Assembly: GCA_963696025.1 (NCBI GenBank)
Contig: CAVOII010000004.1
Coordinates: 310,001 to 374,000 of the forward strand
DNA from: JABCYV01 sp963696025
GTDB lineage: Bacteria; Acidobacteriota; Terriglobia; Terriglobales; Acidobacteriaceae
Reading direction: 5' to 3'
Length of the DNA: 64,000 bases
Numbering within the stretch: the first letter of the stretch is position 1; every line of letters begins with the position of its first letter. Below, one piece after another: positions 35,901 to 43,076 of this stretch. Under the pieces are notes generated by a model. The model made no database searches and had not been told where the DNA came from. It was given only the letters and a program-made list of their open reading frames with translations. The position numbers were made by a program, and so were the translations under genes.

Positions 35901-36344
35901 GCGCTGGCTGTTGCTCTCTCCCGTGCCCACCCAGACCACCGAGGAATCGTTAGGATCAAGCACGACCCAGCCGATGGAGTAAGAACCTTCGCGGTCGAAG
36001 ACCGGGGTCCAGGTGGTGCCGTCGTTGATCGTCTTCCACACGCCTCCGGAGGCCACGCCGACGTAGTATTCGGCGTGGTTTTTGGGATTCACCGCGAAAG
36101 CGATTACACGTCCCGAAGCGACGGCCGGGCCGATCAGCCGAAACTGCAGGCCAGTGAACGTGCTGGCTGTCATGCCGCCTTTCTTCTCCTCTTTCTTTTC
36201 GTCTTCTTCTTGAGCGGCAGGTCTGGCAGGCTCAGTCTTCTTCTCCAGGTCTTTGTTCTTTTGAGCCTTTTGAGCCGCGGGGCTGAGTGGTGCAGCCACC
36301 AAGGCGATAGCAAGAAGTACGATCAGATAGCGGTACACAGTCAC
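32985..36344 (-). CDS. Large secreted BNR/sortilin-like beta-propeller protein
   Basis: A 1119-residue exported protein (MTVYRYLIVLLAIALVAAPL). After a Lys/Glu-rich segment come many repeats with the Asp-box pattern S-x-D-x-G-x-T-W (SDDGGKSWKNLG, TIDGGKTWKTVLT, STDAGVTWNKL, SSDKGATWERR), the hallmark of BNR/Vps10-sortilin propellers. The C-terminal 300 residues are a charged helical region. Such proteins are called glycosyl hydrolase-like or sortilin-like, but catalytic residues cannot be assigned. It is single-gene, minus strand. Confidence 0.82.
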   Translation of the reverse strand: MTVYRYLIVLLAIALVAAPLSPAAQKAQKNKDLEKKTEPARPAAQEEDEKKEEKKGGMTASTFTGLQFRLIGPAVASGRVIAFAVNPKNHAEYYVGVASGGVWKTINDGTTWTPVFDREGSYSIGWVVLDPNDSSVVWVGTGESNSQRSVSYGDGVYRSDDGGKSWKNLGLKKSEHIGRIVIDPRDGKVVYVAAEGPLWGPGGDRGLYKTIDGGKTWKTVLTISENTGVVDVAMDPSNPDILYAAAYQRRRHVFAFIDGGPESAIYKSTDAGVTWNKLKSGLPTEDMGRIGLAVSPADPNVVYATIEAADGKGGIFRSSDKGATWERRNEFDQGAMYYARVVPDPKNVDRIYVMSVFLRVSDDGGNTIRKINEVNHHIDNHIVWIDPDNTNHCMVGSDGGVAETYDKFTSWRFKSNLPTVQFYDVAVDNALPFYNVCGGTQDNFSWCGPSRTKNINGIMNSDWFVTTGGDGFRSQVDPEDPNTVYSEAQYGALVRYDKRTGEELFIQPSEGKGEPPLRWNWDSPLIVSPHSHTRLYFAANKLFRSDDRGNTWKPISGDLTRQTDRNTLPIMGKVWGPDAVAKNQSTSFYGNVVSLAESPKKENLIYVGTDDGLIRVTPDSGVSWTKYDKFPGVPDTTYVSRLAGSHHDANTVYAAFDNHKNEDFKPYLLKSTDAGKTWTSIVGDLPENGPVLAFADDTVNPNLLFAGTEFGAFFSIDGGKKWVQLKGGLPVVAVRDMVIQARENDLVIATFGRGFYVLDDITPLRQLKPETLQQSATFFPVKDTLLYIERHPLGGPKKAFLGDAFYTADNPPFGAAFTYYLKEKLKTKKEARQDAEKEAAKKGQTLPYPSQDALRAETEEPKPEVYLMVYDESGGPVRRVDASVDDGFHRVAWDLRYPKPSETEEEHLGEEWPPAASQGPLVLPGKYSVRLFKRVDGLVTELGGTQSFAVIADGTSGMTPADRSAQQDFDRKVSHLYRAVSGAINSANDVQNRLKAIRKALEDTPAAQPLEAQADSIEQRDNEILRALRGDVALAARSENVSTSINDRMNNIMDGERFAITRPTQTHVDAYAIAAFEFSQQLAKLRTLIQVDLAKLEKDMEAAGAPWTPGRVPEWPEEK

Positions 36345-36482
36345 ATCAGACTCCAGTGGTTTGTGGTTTGAATTCGCTTTGGGGCAAACCGATGTTTATA
36401 CAGGATTTCGCGGTGAGAAAGAAGTGAGACGTGGTGAGCTACGCCGTTTAGGTAGGGCCGCGCAGGATAGAATCTCTGGCTT

Positions 36483-36953
36483 ATGCCAAAGCAACTCCAC
36501 GGACGCGGCCACGATACCCGCTACGTCCAGCTACAAAAGAATTATTGCTTCGCCTGCGGCAAGGACAACCCGGAAGGTATGCGCCTCAAGTTTGACTATG
36601 ACGAAGCCCGTGGCTGCTTCGTGTGTCGCTTCCGCCTGGGTAGCCGCTACACCGGACCGCCCGGGCATTCACACGGCGGCATCATCGCGACAATTCTCGA
36701 TGAGGCCATGGGCAAGGTGAACAAGCTGCGCCAAGTGATCGCCTTGACTTCGCGAATCACAGTGGAATACCTGAAACCAGTGCCGCTGAATAAGCCGCTG
36801 CGGGTCGATTCGCGGGAGGTAAGCGTCCGTGGACGGAGGCACGTCAACATGGCCGAAATCGTAAACGCGAAGGGTGAAGTGCTAGCTCGCAGCCGGGGCC
36901 TTTTCATTGCGATCGACCCCAAGCGCATGTTCGCCAAGTTCGTCGAAAAGTAA
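36483..36953 (+). CDS. PaaI-family thioesterase (hotdog fold)
   Basis: A 156-residue single hotdog-fold acyl-CoA thioesterase. The signature GPPGHSHGGIIATILDEAMG carries the catalytic Asp/Glu and the glycine loop, and ITVEYLKPVPLNKPLRVD supplies the core strands. An unusual N-terminal segment (NYCFACGKDNPEGMRL) with a CxxC pair is typical of the 'YciA/PaaI with Cys-Phe-Ala-Cys-Gly' subgroup. The substrate is unknown. It is convergent with nothing nearby; a palindromic repeat follows its stop. Confidence 0.82.
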   Translation: MPKQLHGRGHDTRYVQLQKNYCFACGKDNPEGMRLKFDYDEARGCFVCRFRLGSRYTGPPGHSHGGIIATILDEAMGKVNKLRQVIALTSRITVEYLKPVPLNKPLRVDSREVSVRGRRHVNMAEIVNAKGEVLARSRGLFIAIDPKRMFAKFVEK

Positions 36954-36978
36954 AGAAGCCGTTGCGATGCTCACGTGG

Positions 36979-37018
36979 GGACAGCCGCCCTCGGCTGTCC
37001 GGCCGAGCAACGCTCGGC
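36979..37018 (+). repeat. Double palindromic intergenic element
   Basis: Two adjacent hairpins: GGACAGCCG-ccct-CGGCTGTCC and GCCGAGC-aac-GCTCGGC. No T-run follows. It lies between the thioesterase stop and the pdxS start and is REP-like. Confidence 0.6.
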
Positions 37019-37142
37019 TCTCACTGTAGGCGGGAAAGACGATCTCGCAATGACGAAAGCTCCTGCCCACGTTGTAAAATAAAGCATAAGTCGAGGCGCG
37101 CCTCAGGCGCCTATTCTTCGCGATTCAGAAAAGAGTTCAACC

Positions 37143-38063
37143 ATGTCACAAAATAACGGAAGCCCCATCAGCCTTCGCCTGAAGACCGGCCTCGCCGAAA
37201 TGCTCAAGGGCGGCGTAATTATGGATGTGACGAATGCGGAGCAGGCTACGATTGCCGAAAACGCCGGCGCTGTGGCGGTGATGGCACTCGAGCGCGTGCC
37301 GGCGCAGATCCGTGCCGAGGGCGGCGTGGCCCGCATGGCTTCGCCCAAAAAGATCCGGGAGATCATGGCGGCGGTTTCCATTCCAGTGATGGCCAAGTGC
37401 CGCATTGGGCATTTTGCCGAAGCCCAAATTCTGCAGGAACTCGGCGTCGATTACGTCGATGAATCTGAGGTGCTCACGCCCGCCGACGAAGCTCATCACG
37501 TAGACAAGCACGCTTTCAAGGTTCCATTCGTGTGCGGCGCGCGGAACCTGGGTGAAGCTCTGCGGCGGATTGCCGAGGGCGCGGCCATGATCCGCACCAA
37601 GGGAGAAGCTGGCACCGGCGACGTGGTCCACGCGGTCAAACACATTCGGCAGATCGTGCAGGAGATGAAGATTCTCACCGTGCTTAGCGAAGAGGAACTC
37701 TACGCCAAAGCCAAGGAACATCAGGCTCCCTACGAGCTGGTAAGAATGGTCGCCAAAGAAGGGAAGCTGCCGGTGCCGAATTTTTCCGCCGGCGGCATCG
37801 CTACTCCTGCTGACGCGTCATTGGTGATGCAACTTGGAGCAGAAGCGGTGTTCGTGGGCTCCGGCATCTTCATGAAAGATTCCACCAACTTCGCAGAACC
37901 TGCCGAAGCGGAGAAGCGCGCTAAGGCGATCGTGCAGGCGGCCACGCACTATCAAGATCCTAAAGTATTACTTGAAGTCAGCGAAAACCTGACGGGTGCG
38001 ATGAAGGGCTTGGCCGTAGCCGCGCTGGATGAAGCGCACATGCTGCAAACCCGGGGATGGTAG
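37143..38063 (+). CDS. pdxS: Pyridoxal 5'-phosphate synthase subunit PdxS (Pdx1)
   Basis: Makes PLP from ribose 5-phosphate, glyceraldehyde 3-phosphate and ammonia; the ammonia comes from the glutaminase PdxT. The (beta/alpha)8 barrel has VIMDVTNAEQA, the catalytic Lys in MAKCRIGHFAEA, the phosphate loop EGAAMIRTKGEAGTGD and the terminal VFVGSGIF. The length of 306 residues is slightly long. The partner pdxT is 4.4 kb downstream, across accessory DNA. A hairpin lies 10 bases after its stop. Confidence 0.95.
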   Translation: MSQNNGSPISLRLKTGLAEMLKGGVIMDVTNAEQATIAENAGAVAVMALERVPAQIRAEGGVARMASPKKIREIMAAVSIPVMAKCRIGHFAEAQILQELGVDYVDESEVLTPADEAHHVDKHAFKVPFVCGARNLGEALRRIAEGAAMIRTKGEAGTGDVVHAVKHIRQIVQEMKILTVLSEEELYAKAKEHQAPYELVRMVAKEGKLPVPNFSAGGIATPADASLVMQLGAEAVFVGSGIFMKDSTNFAEPAEAEKRAKAIVQAATHYQDPKVLLEVSENLTGAMKGLAVAALDEAHMLQTRGW

Positions 38064-38072
38064 AGCCGAAAT

Positions 38073-38099
38073 CCCCGCCCAAGCAAAGCTTGGACGGGG
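38073..38099 (+). terminator. Hairpin after pdxS
   Basis: CCCCGCCCAAGC-AAA-GCTTGGACGGGG forms a 12-base stem with one mismatch. There is no T-tract, so termination is not assured. It is 10 bases past the pdxS stop and immediately before the relic region. Confidence 0.4.
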
Positions 38100-38136
38100 C
38101 CGCGTCCTACCCCGACGCCTGGGTAAAAGAAGGCCG

Positions 38137-38520
38137 TCATAGAGGTAATTCCTTGGGCGAAGCGTCTGATCCGTCTTTTATGAGCTGCCAGGCGTCGCGG
38201 TACTTCTCGTAGAGCCCTCCCGGCCGCTTAAGCTTTCTTCCTCCTGGGTACAGGCGGATATTCTTGCTTTTTCCAAGGGGCTTCTATAGGAATCACGTAC
38301 CAAGGCGCGTGTCGGGCGATGAAAGCAACGATAAAATCAACTTCTTCAATCGAGTAGCCCAGTTTTCCTCTGCCCCAATGGCAGGCGACCGTGATCGGGA
38401 ATCCGGTATGCCCAGGTTGTTCGGGGACTGAAGCAGGACTTTACCTGAATGCGCAGGCGCCTTCCATGCTGCACGAGAAAGTCGTAGGGATGGCTCTCGC
38501 CGTAGGGCTTCGCGACCCCT
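38137..38520 (-). pseudogene. Relic PD-(D/E)XK nuclease gene
   Basis: In three successive frames the minus strand reads GVAKPYGESHPYDFLVQHGR with LRIQVKSCFSPRTTWAYRIP, then ITVACHWGRGKLGYS with IEEVDFIVAFIARHAPWYVIP, then NIRLYPGGRKLKRPGGLYEK with YRDAWQLIKDG. These match, in order, the PD-(D/E)XK nuclease family found with group I introns as I recall it (catalytic YDF...QVKS). Two frameshifts break it, and the first ~25 residues are missing. It begins exactly where the RAYT relic ends, so a deletion has fused the two. Confidence 0.6.
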
Positions 38521-38688
38521 AATACCAACGAAAGCTGCTCCAACGCCAATCCTCCGGCGAGTTTGCCAGGCCGCGCATGACCGGATTGCGATGCATGTAG
38601 CGGAGCTTCTCCACGCGCTTTCGTTCTGTCCAAACGTTAAAGTCGTAAAAGCGTGCCTGCCAGAATCGATTTTGGATCAATGGGGTGC

Positions 38689-38719
38689 CCCAGGTCTCGC
38701 TGCTTTTGCGAGACCTGGG
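38689..38719 (+). repeat. REP hairpin inside the RAYT relic
   Basis: CCCAGGTCTCGC / GCGAGACCTGGG is a perfect 12-base stem around a 7-base loop (TGCTTTT). It is preceded by GGGGTGC. An inverted relative lies at 40256-40288. It sits inside the C-terminal coding part of the RAYT, translated as PRSRKSSETWG, so REP sequence is built into the gene. Confidence 0.65.
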
Positions 38720-38746
38720 ATTCAGGTTGTCACCTGAACCGTCTAG

Positions 38747-39914
38747 GGACACTCTGAATAAGCGCTCATTCTAGGGTCGACTAACAACAGTGTTCAGGAA
38801 ACCGCGCTGCCGGTTCGGGTCTCGGATGCTGGAACTGGTCAGTACTGGCATTGCAACCGCGCCTACGGGGCAAAGCCGGACGAGCCTACGCTACGGCGAG
38901 CAGTTTTCTGCGGCTCACAAACAGATTCACCAGCGCACAGGTAACGAACAGCCGGTGCGCGTTCTTCTTCAGCCCGCGATAGCGTACTTTCACGAATCCG
39001 AACTTCAGCTTCATCACTTGAAACACGTGCTCCACCCTCGCCCGCACCTTTGACTTCGTCCGGTTCTTCGCCCACGCCACTTCATCCACGATCTGGCCCT
39101 TGTAGCGACAGCGCCGCTGGGTGAAATCCCGTGCTCGTGGCGCGCACTCGCGGATCACCTCGGTTTGGCCCTGATACGCTCCGTCGCCCCACACCCGCGT
39201 TTCTTCGCCATGCAGCAGGTCCGGCAACATGGCCACATCGGAAACATTGGCTGCCGTCGCCACCGCCGTATGGATGATCTTGGTCTTGCTGTCGACGGCC
39301 ACGTGCGCTTTCATCCCGAAGTACCAGTTCTTCCCCTTCTTCGCCTGGTGCATCTCTGGGTCCCGGCTCTGCTCGCGGTTTTTGGTCGAGGAAGGTGCGT
39401 GAATCAGGGTCGCGTCCACAATCGTGCCCGTCGTGATCCGCACGCCCTTGGCTTGCAAATGCAGGTTCACAGTCCCCAGAATCTCTTCCCCCAGATGGTT
39501 CTCTTCCAGCAGATGCCGGAACTTGCACACCGTCGTCTCATCCGGCACCGGCTCGGCTCCCAAATCAATGCCCACGAACTGCCGCAGGGTCGCCGAGTCG
39601 TACAAAGCCTCTTCCACCGCCGGGTCCGCCAGATTGAACCACTGCTGCAGAAAATAAATCCGCAGCATCTTTTCCAGTTCTTTCGGTCGTCGCCCGTTGC
39701 CCGGCTTGGGATAGTGCGGCTCGATCAGCGCACACAGTTTCCTCCACGGTACCACCTGCTCCATCTCTTCCAAGAACATTGCCCGCCGAGTCTTCTTCGT
39801 GTACCGCTCAAATCCCGTCATCATCGCCAGTGTCCTCTGCTTGCCGAACGAGTTCATGCTGGCACGACTTTATCTATACTCCCTGTGGAAAGGGAGGACT
39901 TAATCAGAGTCTCC
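38747..39914 (-). mobile_element. IS5-family insertion sequence, complete
   Basis: A 1168-bp element bounded by 20-base imperfect inverted repeats (left GGACACTCTGAATAAG, right complement GGAGACTCTGATTAAG). The 4-base direct repeat CTAG at 38743-38746 and 39915-39918 is the target duplication. It carries one intact transposase. IS5 elements target short CTAG/YTAR sites, in agreement. It has split the RAYT gene. Because the transposase is intact and the ends are clear, it is probably a recent insertion. Confidence 0.88.
38886..39857 (-). CDS. IS5-family DDE transposase
   Basis: A 323-residue transposase. The DDE triad is visible: Asp148 in GTIVDATLIHAPSS, Asp225 in VWGDGAYQG and Glu276 in ARVEHVFQVMKLKFG. 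The N-terminal region (VPWRKLCALIEPHYPKPGNG) and FLQQWFNLADPAVEEALYDS are typical of the IS5 group with a DUF772 domain. It is full length and uninterrupted. The first ATG was kept; a start 12 codons later is possible. It lies in the IS bounded at 38747-39914. Confidence 0.93.
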   Translation of the reverse strand: MNSFGKQRTLAMMTGFERYTKKTRRAMFLEEMEQVVPWRKLCALIEPHYPKPGNGRRPKELEKMLRIYFLQQWFNLADPAVEEALYDSATLRQFVGIDLGAEPVPDETTVCKFRHLLEENHLGEEILGTVNLHLQAKGVRITTGTIVDATLIHAPSSTKNREQSRDPEMHQAKKGKNWYFGMKAHVAVDSKTKIIHTAVATAANVSDVAMLPDLLHGEETRVWGDGAYQGQTEVIRECAPRARDFTQRRCRYKGQIVDEVAWAKNRTKSKVRARVEHVFQVMKLKFGFVKVRYRGLKKNAHRLFVTCALVNLFVSRRKLLAVA

Positions 39915-40255
39915 CTAGGCTGCGAACGAATCCGAGTTTCAACGCCTGGATCGCGGTTGATAACGTTGCCCGTTGTGGCTCGCTGAGTAGCAAATGAACG
40001 TGCTCAGGCATGACGACATATCCCAAGATCACGAGCCGATAGCGCCGCCGCACTCGCTCAAGAATTTGGAGCAGCAGGTCACGGCGAGCGGGGCGTCGAG
40101 CAGTGGCCGGCGTTCATAACAACTGAACGTGAGAAAGTGCAAATCACCCGCGCCCTAAAAGCGGTGAAGAGCCTTGGGCATGAGCTGAAGAGTAGTGAGA
40201 GGGAAGGGAGCGCGTCTGTGATTGCCCGAACATGGAGGTGACAGGGTGTGGATAT

Positions 40256-40288
40256 CCCCAGGTCTCGCAAAAACGGCGAAACCTGGGG
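40256..40288 (+). repeat. REP hairpin upstream of the RAYT relic
   Basis: CCCCAGGTCTCGC-AAAAAC-GGCGAAACCTGGGG followed by CACCC. It is inverted relative to the REP at 38689-38719 and stands 75 bases before the RAYT start. RAYT proteins act on REP hairpins, so the placement is expected. A second small hairpin CTTTCG/CGAAAG at 40321-40336 belongs to family R2. Confidence 0.65.
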
Positions 40289-40391
40289 CACCCAAGCGGG
40301 ATAGCCTCGCGGAACCCCCCCTTTCGAAAAGCGAAAGGTGGGCCACCCGCCGCCTTTCTATCGTCGCCTTTCTAGCTAAGACGGACTCCCG

Positions 40392-40772
40392 CTATGCCGC
40401 TTCGAGAACCGACAAAATATTCCCGGCCGGATCCTTGAACCACGCGATAGTTGGCCCGTTTCCGCGAGAGATGCCGCGCGCATCGGTCTTCAAATTGGGT
40501 TCGTTATAAACTTCAAATCGCACGCCCCGTTGGTTGAGTTCATCCACAGCTTTTTCGACGCTGTCGACGGGGAAATTCAGGACAGTGAAAGTGGCCGGCT
40601 GGTGATTGGGCTTAGGGTACATCAGGGCTTTGGTTCCGCCGGCGAGCTTCAGAACCAGCGTGCCCTCCGGTCCGCCAGAGAGTTCGATCCCGAGCGTCTT
40701 TCCATAAAATTCCTTAGCCTTGTGAATATCGTTCACGGAAAAACTGCTGAATGCCTTACTTGGGTCTAGCAT
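40392..40772 (-). CDS. VOC-family (glyoxalase/bleomycin-resistance fold) protein
   Basis: A 126-residue vicinal-oxygen-chelate protein. The repeating beta-alpha-beta units show SSFSVNDIHKAKEFYGKTLG at the N-terminus and GPTIAWFKDPAGNILSVLE at the C-terminus, the latter with the terminal metal-type Glu. The canonical N-terminal His of glyoxalase I is not evident (SFS at the strand). It could be an isomerase, dioxygenase or binding protein; none can be chosen. It is minus strand, alone in the accessory region. Confidence 0.75.
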   Translation of the reverse strand: MLDPSKAFSSFSVNDIHKAKEFYGKTLGIELSGGPEGTLVLKLAGGTKALMYPKPNHQPATFTVLNFPVDSVEKAVDELNQRGVRFEVYNEPNLKTDARGISRGNGPTIAWFKDPAGNILSVLEAA

Positions 40773-41063
40773 GGCTGCGCTCCTAAAGGTTTTGGGTGGT
40801 TTATTTGGATGCAGAATCAGCGTCCGGGTGGCTCAGGGCAAGCACGATTTTCGAAAGGCGCGATTTCAGGCCAACGAGAAATGAAGCGACTCTCTTTAAC
40901 TCCATCGCAGCGCCAAGGCGCTGCGCCACCCCTAAACAGATCTGCTCCATCGCACATTTTCAGGGCTGCGATTCAAGCGCCGTTTTCGACTTATGGCCTG
41001 AACTTTTCCTCTAACTTCGCGAGCAGCGCTACGTCTAACCGGGAATCTGAAGGAGAATTTACC

Positions 41064-41663
41064 ATGAAGCGGTCATCGACGCGGTTTGGGAAGCGGTCTG
41101 GGTTTGCGCTAGTTGCGGTCACTCTGCTTGCTGCCGTCGGAATGAGTCGTCATAGTCAGGCCCAAACGCAGAATCAAGCTCCGAGTCCTGCGCGCTCTCG
41201 ATCCGATGAGATGTTGGACCGGTGGAACGACATTGGGAACAAACTGGTCGCGATGGCGAAGGATTTTCCCGAAGACAAGTACGATTTCAAGGTGCAGAAG
41301 GACGAGCGCACCTTTGCCCTGAATCTTCTCCACGCCGCCGCACTGGATTTCGTTCTGATACGCAGGGTTTCCGGATCAAACCTCGGGCCCGACTTTGGCG
41401 AGGGCGACAATCCTTCGCGTGACCTTTTCAAGACCAAGGCCGACGTCGTCAAGTTCGTGCAGGAGGCCGTCGCCGACGGAGCGAAAGTGATTCAACAGCA
41501 GGGCGACGCGGGGCTGGACAATACATCGAAATTCTTCGGGAACCGGCTGGCCCACAACTCCACCATCTGGACGGTCGCCATCGAGCACAGCGGCGAGCAC
41601 TATGGCCAGCTTGTGGTCTACTATCGCGCGAACAACCTGGTGCCTCCGGACTCGCGGCGGTGA
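41064..41663 (+). CDS. Secreted DinB-family protein
   Basis: About 199 residues with a signal peptide (RSGFALVAVTLLAAVGMSRH then a SQAQ cleavage region). The DinB four-helix fold is seen in LDRWNDIGNKLVAMAKDFPE, NLLHAAALDFVLIRR and the closing VAIEHSGEHYGQLVVYYR, giving three metal-type histidines. DinB proteins include metal-dependent transferases and putative stress factors; a secreted form is common in Acidobacteriota. GAAGGAGA precedes the ATG at the signal peptide; a longer upstream frame of about 85 codons lacks homology. Confidence 0.7.
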   Translation: MKRSSTRFGKRSGFALVAVTLLAAVGMSRHSQAQTQNQAPSPARSRSDEMLDRWNDIGNKLVAMAKDFPEDKYDFKVQKDERTFALNLLHAAALDFVLIRRVSGSNLGPDFGEGDNPSRDLFKTKADVVKFVQEAVADGAKVIQQQGDAGLDNTSKFFGNRLAHNSTIWTVAIEHSGEHYGQLVVYYRANNLVPPDSRR

Positions 41664-41696
41664 TAAGGGCGATTGCAAGTTGACGAGTGGGAAATG

Positions 41697-41746
41697 GGGC
41701 CTTGCCCAACTGTAGAGGTCGTCAGTTCGAATCTCACCGGGGCCGG
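41697..41746 (+). other. Possible tRNA 3'-end fragment
   Basis: Reading CCAACTGTAGAGGTCGTCAG then TTCGAATCTCACCGGGGCC resembles a tRNA T-loop and acceptor, but the T stem is broken (CAG against CTC) and no 5' half is present. On the minus strand it reads GPGEIRTDDL, a known false protein signature of tRNA ends. It may be a tRNA remnant or an old attachment site. Confidence 0.35.
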
Positions 41747-41809
41747 AGCCTTCGACTTCGCCCAGGGCGGGCTCTGGCAACGAAACCGGCTCAGTATCCG
41801 ACTACGGGC

Positions 41810-41853
41810 TTTTGGGTGGCGCAGCGCTTTATAAAGCGCTGCGCCACCCAAAA
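41810..41853 (+). repeat. Perfect 44-bp palindrome, family R4
   Basis: Two arms of 22 bases meet with no spacer: TTTTGGGTGGCGCAGCGCTT... and its exact complement. The flank AAACAAAATCTGCTC recurs (with GCGCTGCGCCACCC) at 40905-40950. It lies in the pdxS-pdxT accessory region, which also holds R2-type hairpins at 41900-41940 and 41991-42022. The 434 bases 41664-42097 hold no gene. Confidence 0.75.
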
Positions 41854-42097
41854 ACAAAATCTGCTCTGGATCGTCCCGATTCGGTACGTAGGCTTGCGAG
41901 GGGTGGCCCGCCTTTGCGCCCTTTTTTGCAAGGTGGGAAGCTGAGGACTGATGCAGCGCGGGGCTTCCTTCTCATCTTCGCCGGTGGAATTCCACCTTTT
42001 CAAAAAACGAAAGGTGGGCCACCCGTCCAGCAGGAGGCAGTCCGTAGCAACGCGCAACGCTTGCGGGACGCTAACGGCAGACAAGGTTCCAGTTCTG

Positions 42098-42298
42098 TTA
42101 CCGGCCACGCGACAGAAGTAAGCAGCCTCCGATGAATGAGAAGACTCCCACGAACAGGGCGGTGGCCACGCTCGCCCACAGAGCGGGGCCATGGAGGTCG
42201 GCGTGTGAGGCGATGCCTAAGAAGTGATGCACTCCATGTCCCAGGTGCAGCGTCGTGAGCAGGACTGCCACACCGCACACAATGTTCAGGATTCGCAT
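42098..42298 (-). CDS. Small two-helix membrane protein
   Basis: About 66 residues: MRILNIVCGVAVLLTTLHLG, a His-rich loop (HGVHHFLGIASHADLHG) and a second helix ASVATALFVGVFSFIGGCLL. The loop's four or five His could bind metal, but nothing firm supports this. GGGAGCG lies six bases before the ATG. No family was recognised. It is opposite pdxT, 160 bases away. Confidence 0.5.
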   Translation of the reverse strand: MRILNIVCGVAVLLTTLHLGHGVHHFLGIASHADLHGPALWASVATALFVGVFSFIGGCLLLSRGR

Positions 42299-42457
42299 AG
42301 ACGCTCCCGCCTCCAAACTGGTCAATCATACGGTTGAATCATGGATACGGCAGGTCATTTGTTGCATCTCTCCGGTTAAAATCGAATCGGATAGGAACTA
42401 GAGGATCGGCTGTCAAGCCAGCAGCTAACGACCAATGGCGAACGGCCAAGCAGCGCT

Positions 42458-43048
42458 ATGAAAATCGGTGTCCTAGCTCTCCAGGGCGATTTCGACGCGC
42501 ACCGCAAACGGCTCGAAGAGCTGGGCGCCGAAGTTGTGCTGGTCAAGAAGCCCGAGCAACTGGATGAAATCGCCGGCTTGATCATCCCTGGCGGCGAGTC
42601 TGGGACGTTTCTCAAACTGCTAGGCGAGGCTGGATTCGAGAAGTTGAAGCAGTTCGTGCGCATGAAGCCGACTTTTGGCACATGTGCGGGCGCCATCCTG
42701 CTGGCCAGCGAAGTAGAGAATCCAAAGCAAACCGGACTGGGCGCCCTTGATATCAGGATCCGCCGCAACGCCTACGGACGCCAGATTGACAGCTCAATCC
42801 GCGAGGGCAAACTGGTTGACGGAAAATCAGGGGAGTCTTCGATGGAAATGGTGTTCATCCGCGCGCCCAAAATCGAGCGCATCGGACAGGGAGTTGAAGT
42901 CATCGCAACCGAAGGCACCGACCCGGTCGCTGTCCGGCAGGGAACAGTGATGGCGGCCACGTTCCATCCTGAGCTGTCAGACGACACCCGCGTCCATCGA
43001 GCGTTCCTAGACTTGGTCCGCAACGGGGATAAGCCTGCAAGAAGATAG
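42458..43048 (+). CDS. pdxT: Pyridoxal 5'-phosphate synthase glutaminase subunit PdxT
   Basis: Class I glutamine amidotransferase supplying ammonia to PdxS. The oxyanion strand is IIPGGESGTFLKL, the nucleophile Cys lies in GTCAGAILLAS, and the His-Glu pair in TFHPELSDD. The length of 196 residues is normal. The usual PdxT motif GGEST reads GGESG here, a small change outside the catalytic triad. The partner pdxS is 4.4 kb away, separated by accessory DNA. Confidence 0.94.
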   Translation: MKIGVLALQGDFDAHRKRLEELGAEVVLVKKPEQLDEIAGLIIPGGESGTFLKLLGEAGFEKLKQFVRMKPTFGTCAGAILLASEVENPKQTGLGALDIRIRRNAYGRQIDSSIREGKLVDGKSGESSMEMVFIRAPKIERIGQGVEVIATEGTDPVAVRQGTVMAATFHPELSDDTRVHRAFLDLVRNGDKPARR

Positions 43049-43076
43049 GAATTCGGTCAGCCGAGCACCCTGACGT

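Larger units (their letters stand above)
38519..40181 (-). pseudogene. REP-associated tyrosine transposase (RAYT) gene, dead and split by an IS
   Basis: N-terminal half (40181 down to 39915): MPKALHRF, a TAG at codon 9, GAGDLHFLTFSCYERRPLL, a frameshift, then RRDLLLQILERVRRRYR and LVILGYVVMPEHVHLLLSEP with the HUH site HVH. C-terminal half (38742 to 38519): NRFWQARFYDFNVWTERKRV, EKLRYMHRNPVMRGLA, PEDWRWSSFRWY. An IS5 element separates them. Removing it with one CTAG copy joins the halves in frame (...VRSL-DGSGDN...). The nonsense and frameshift in the N-terminal half may predate the insertion. Confidence 0.8.

Noticed and set aside
40809..41063. 85-residue N-terminal extension of the DinB-like protein
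   Set aside because: The signal peptide and a GAAGGAGA site identify the later ATG; the upstream part contains an R4 repeat fragment.
41697..41746. Intact tRNA
   Set aside because: The T stem does not pair and there is no 5' half; kept only as a possible fragment.
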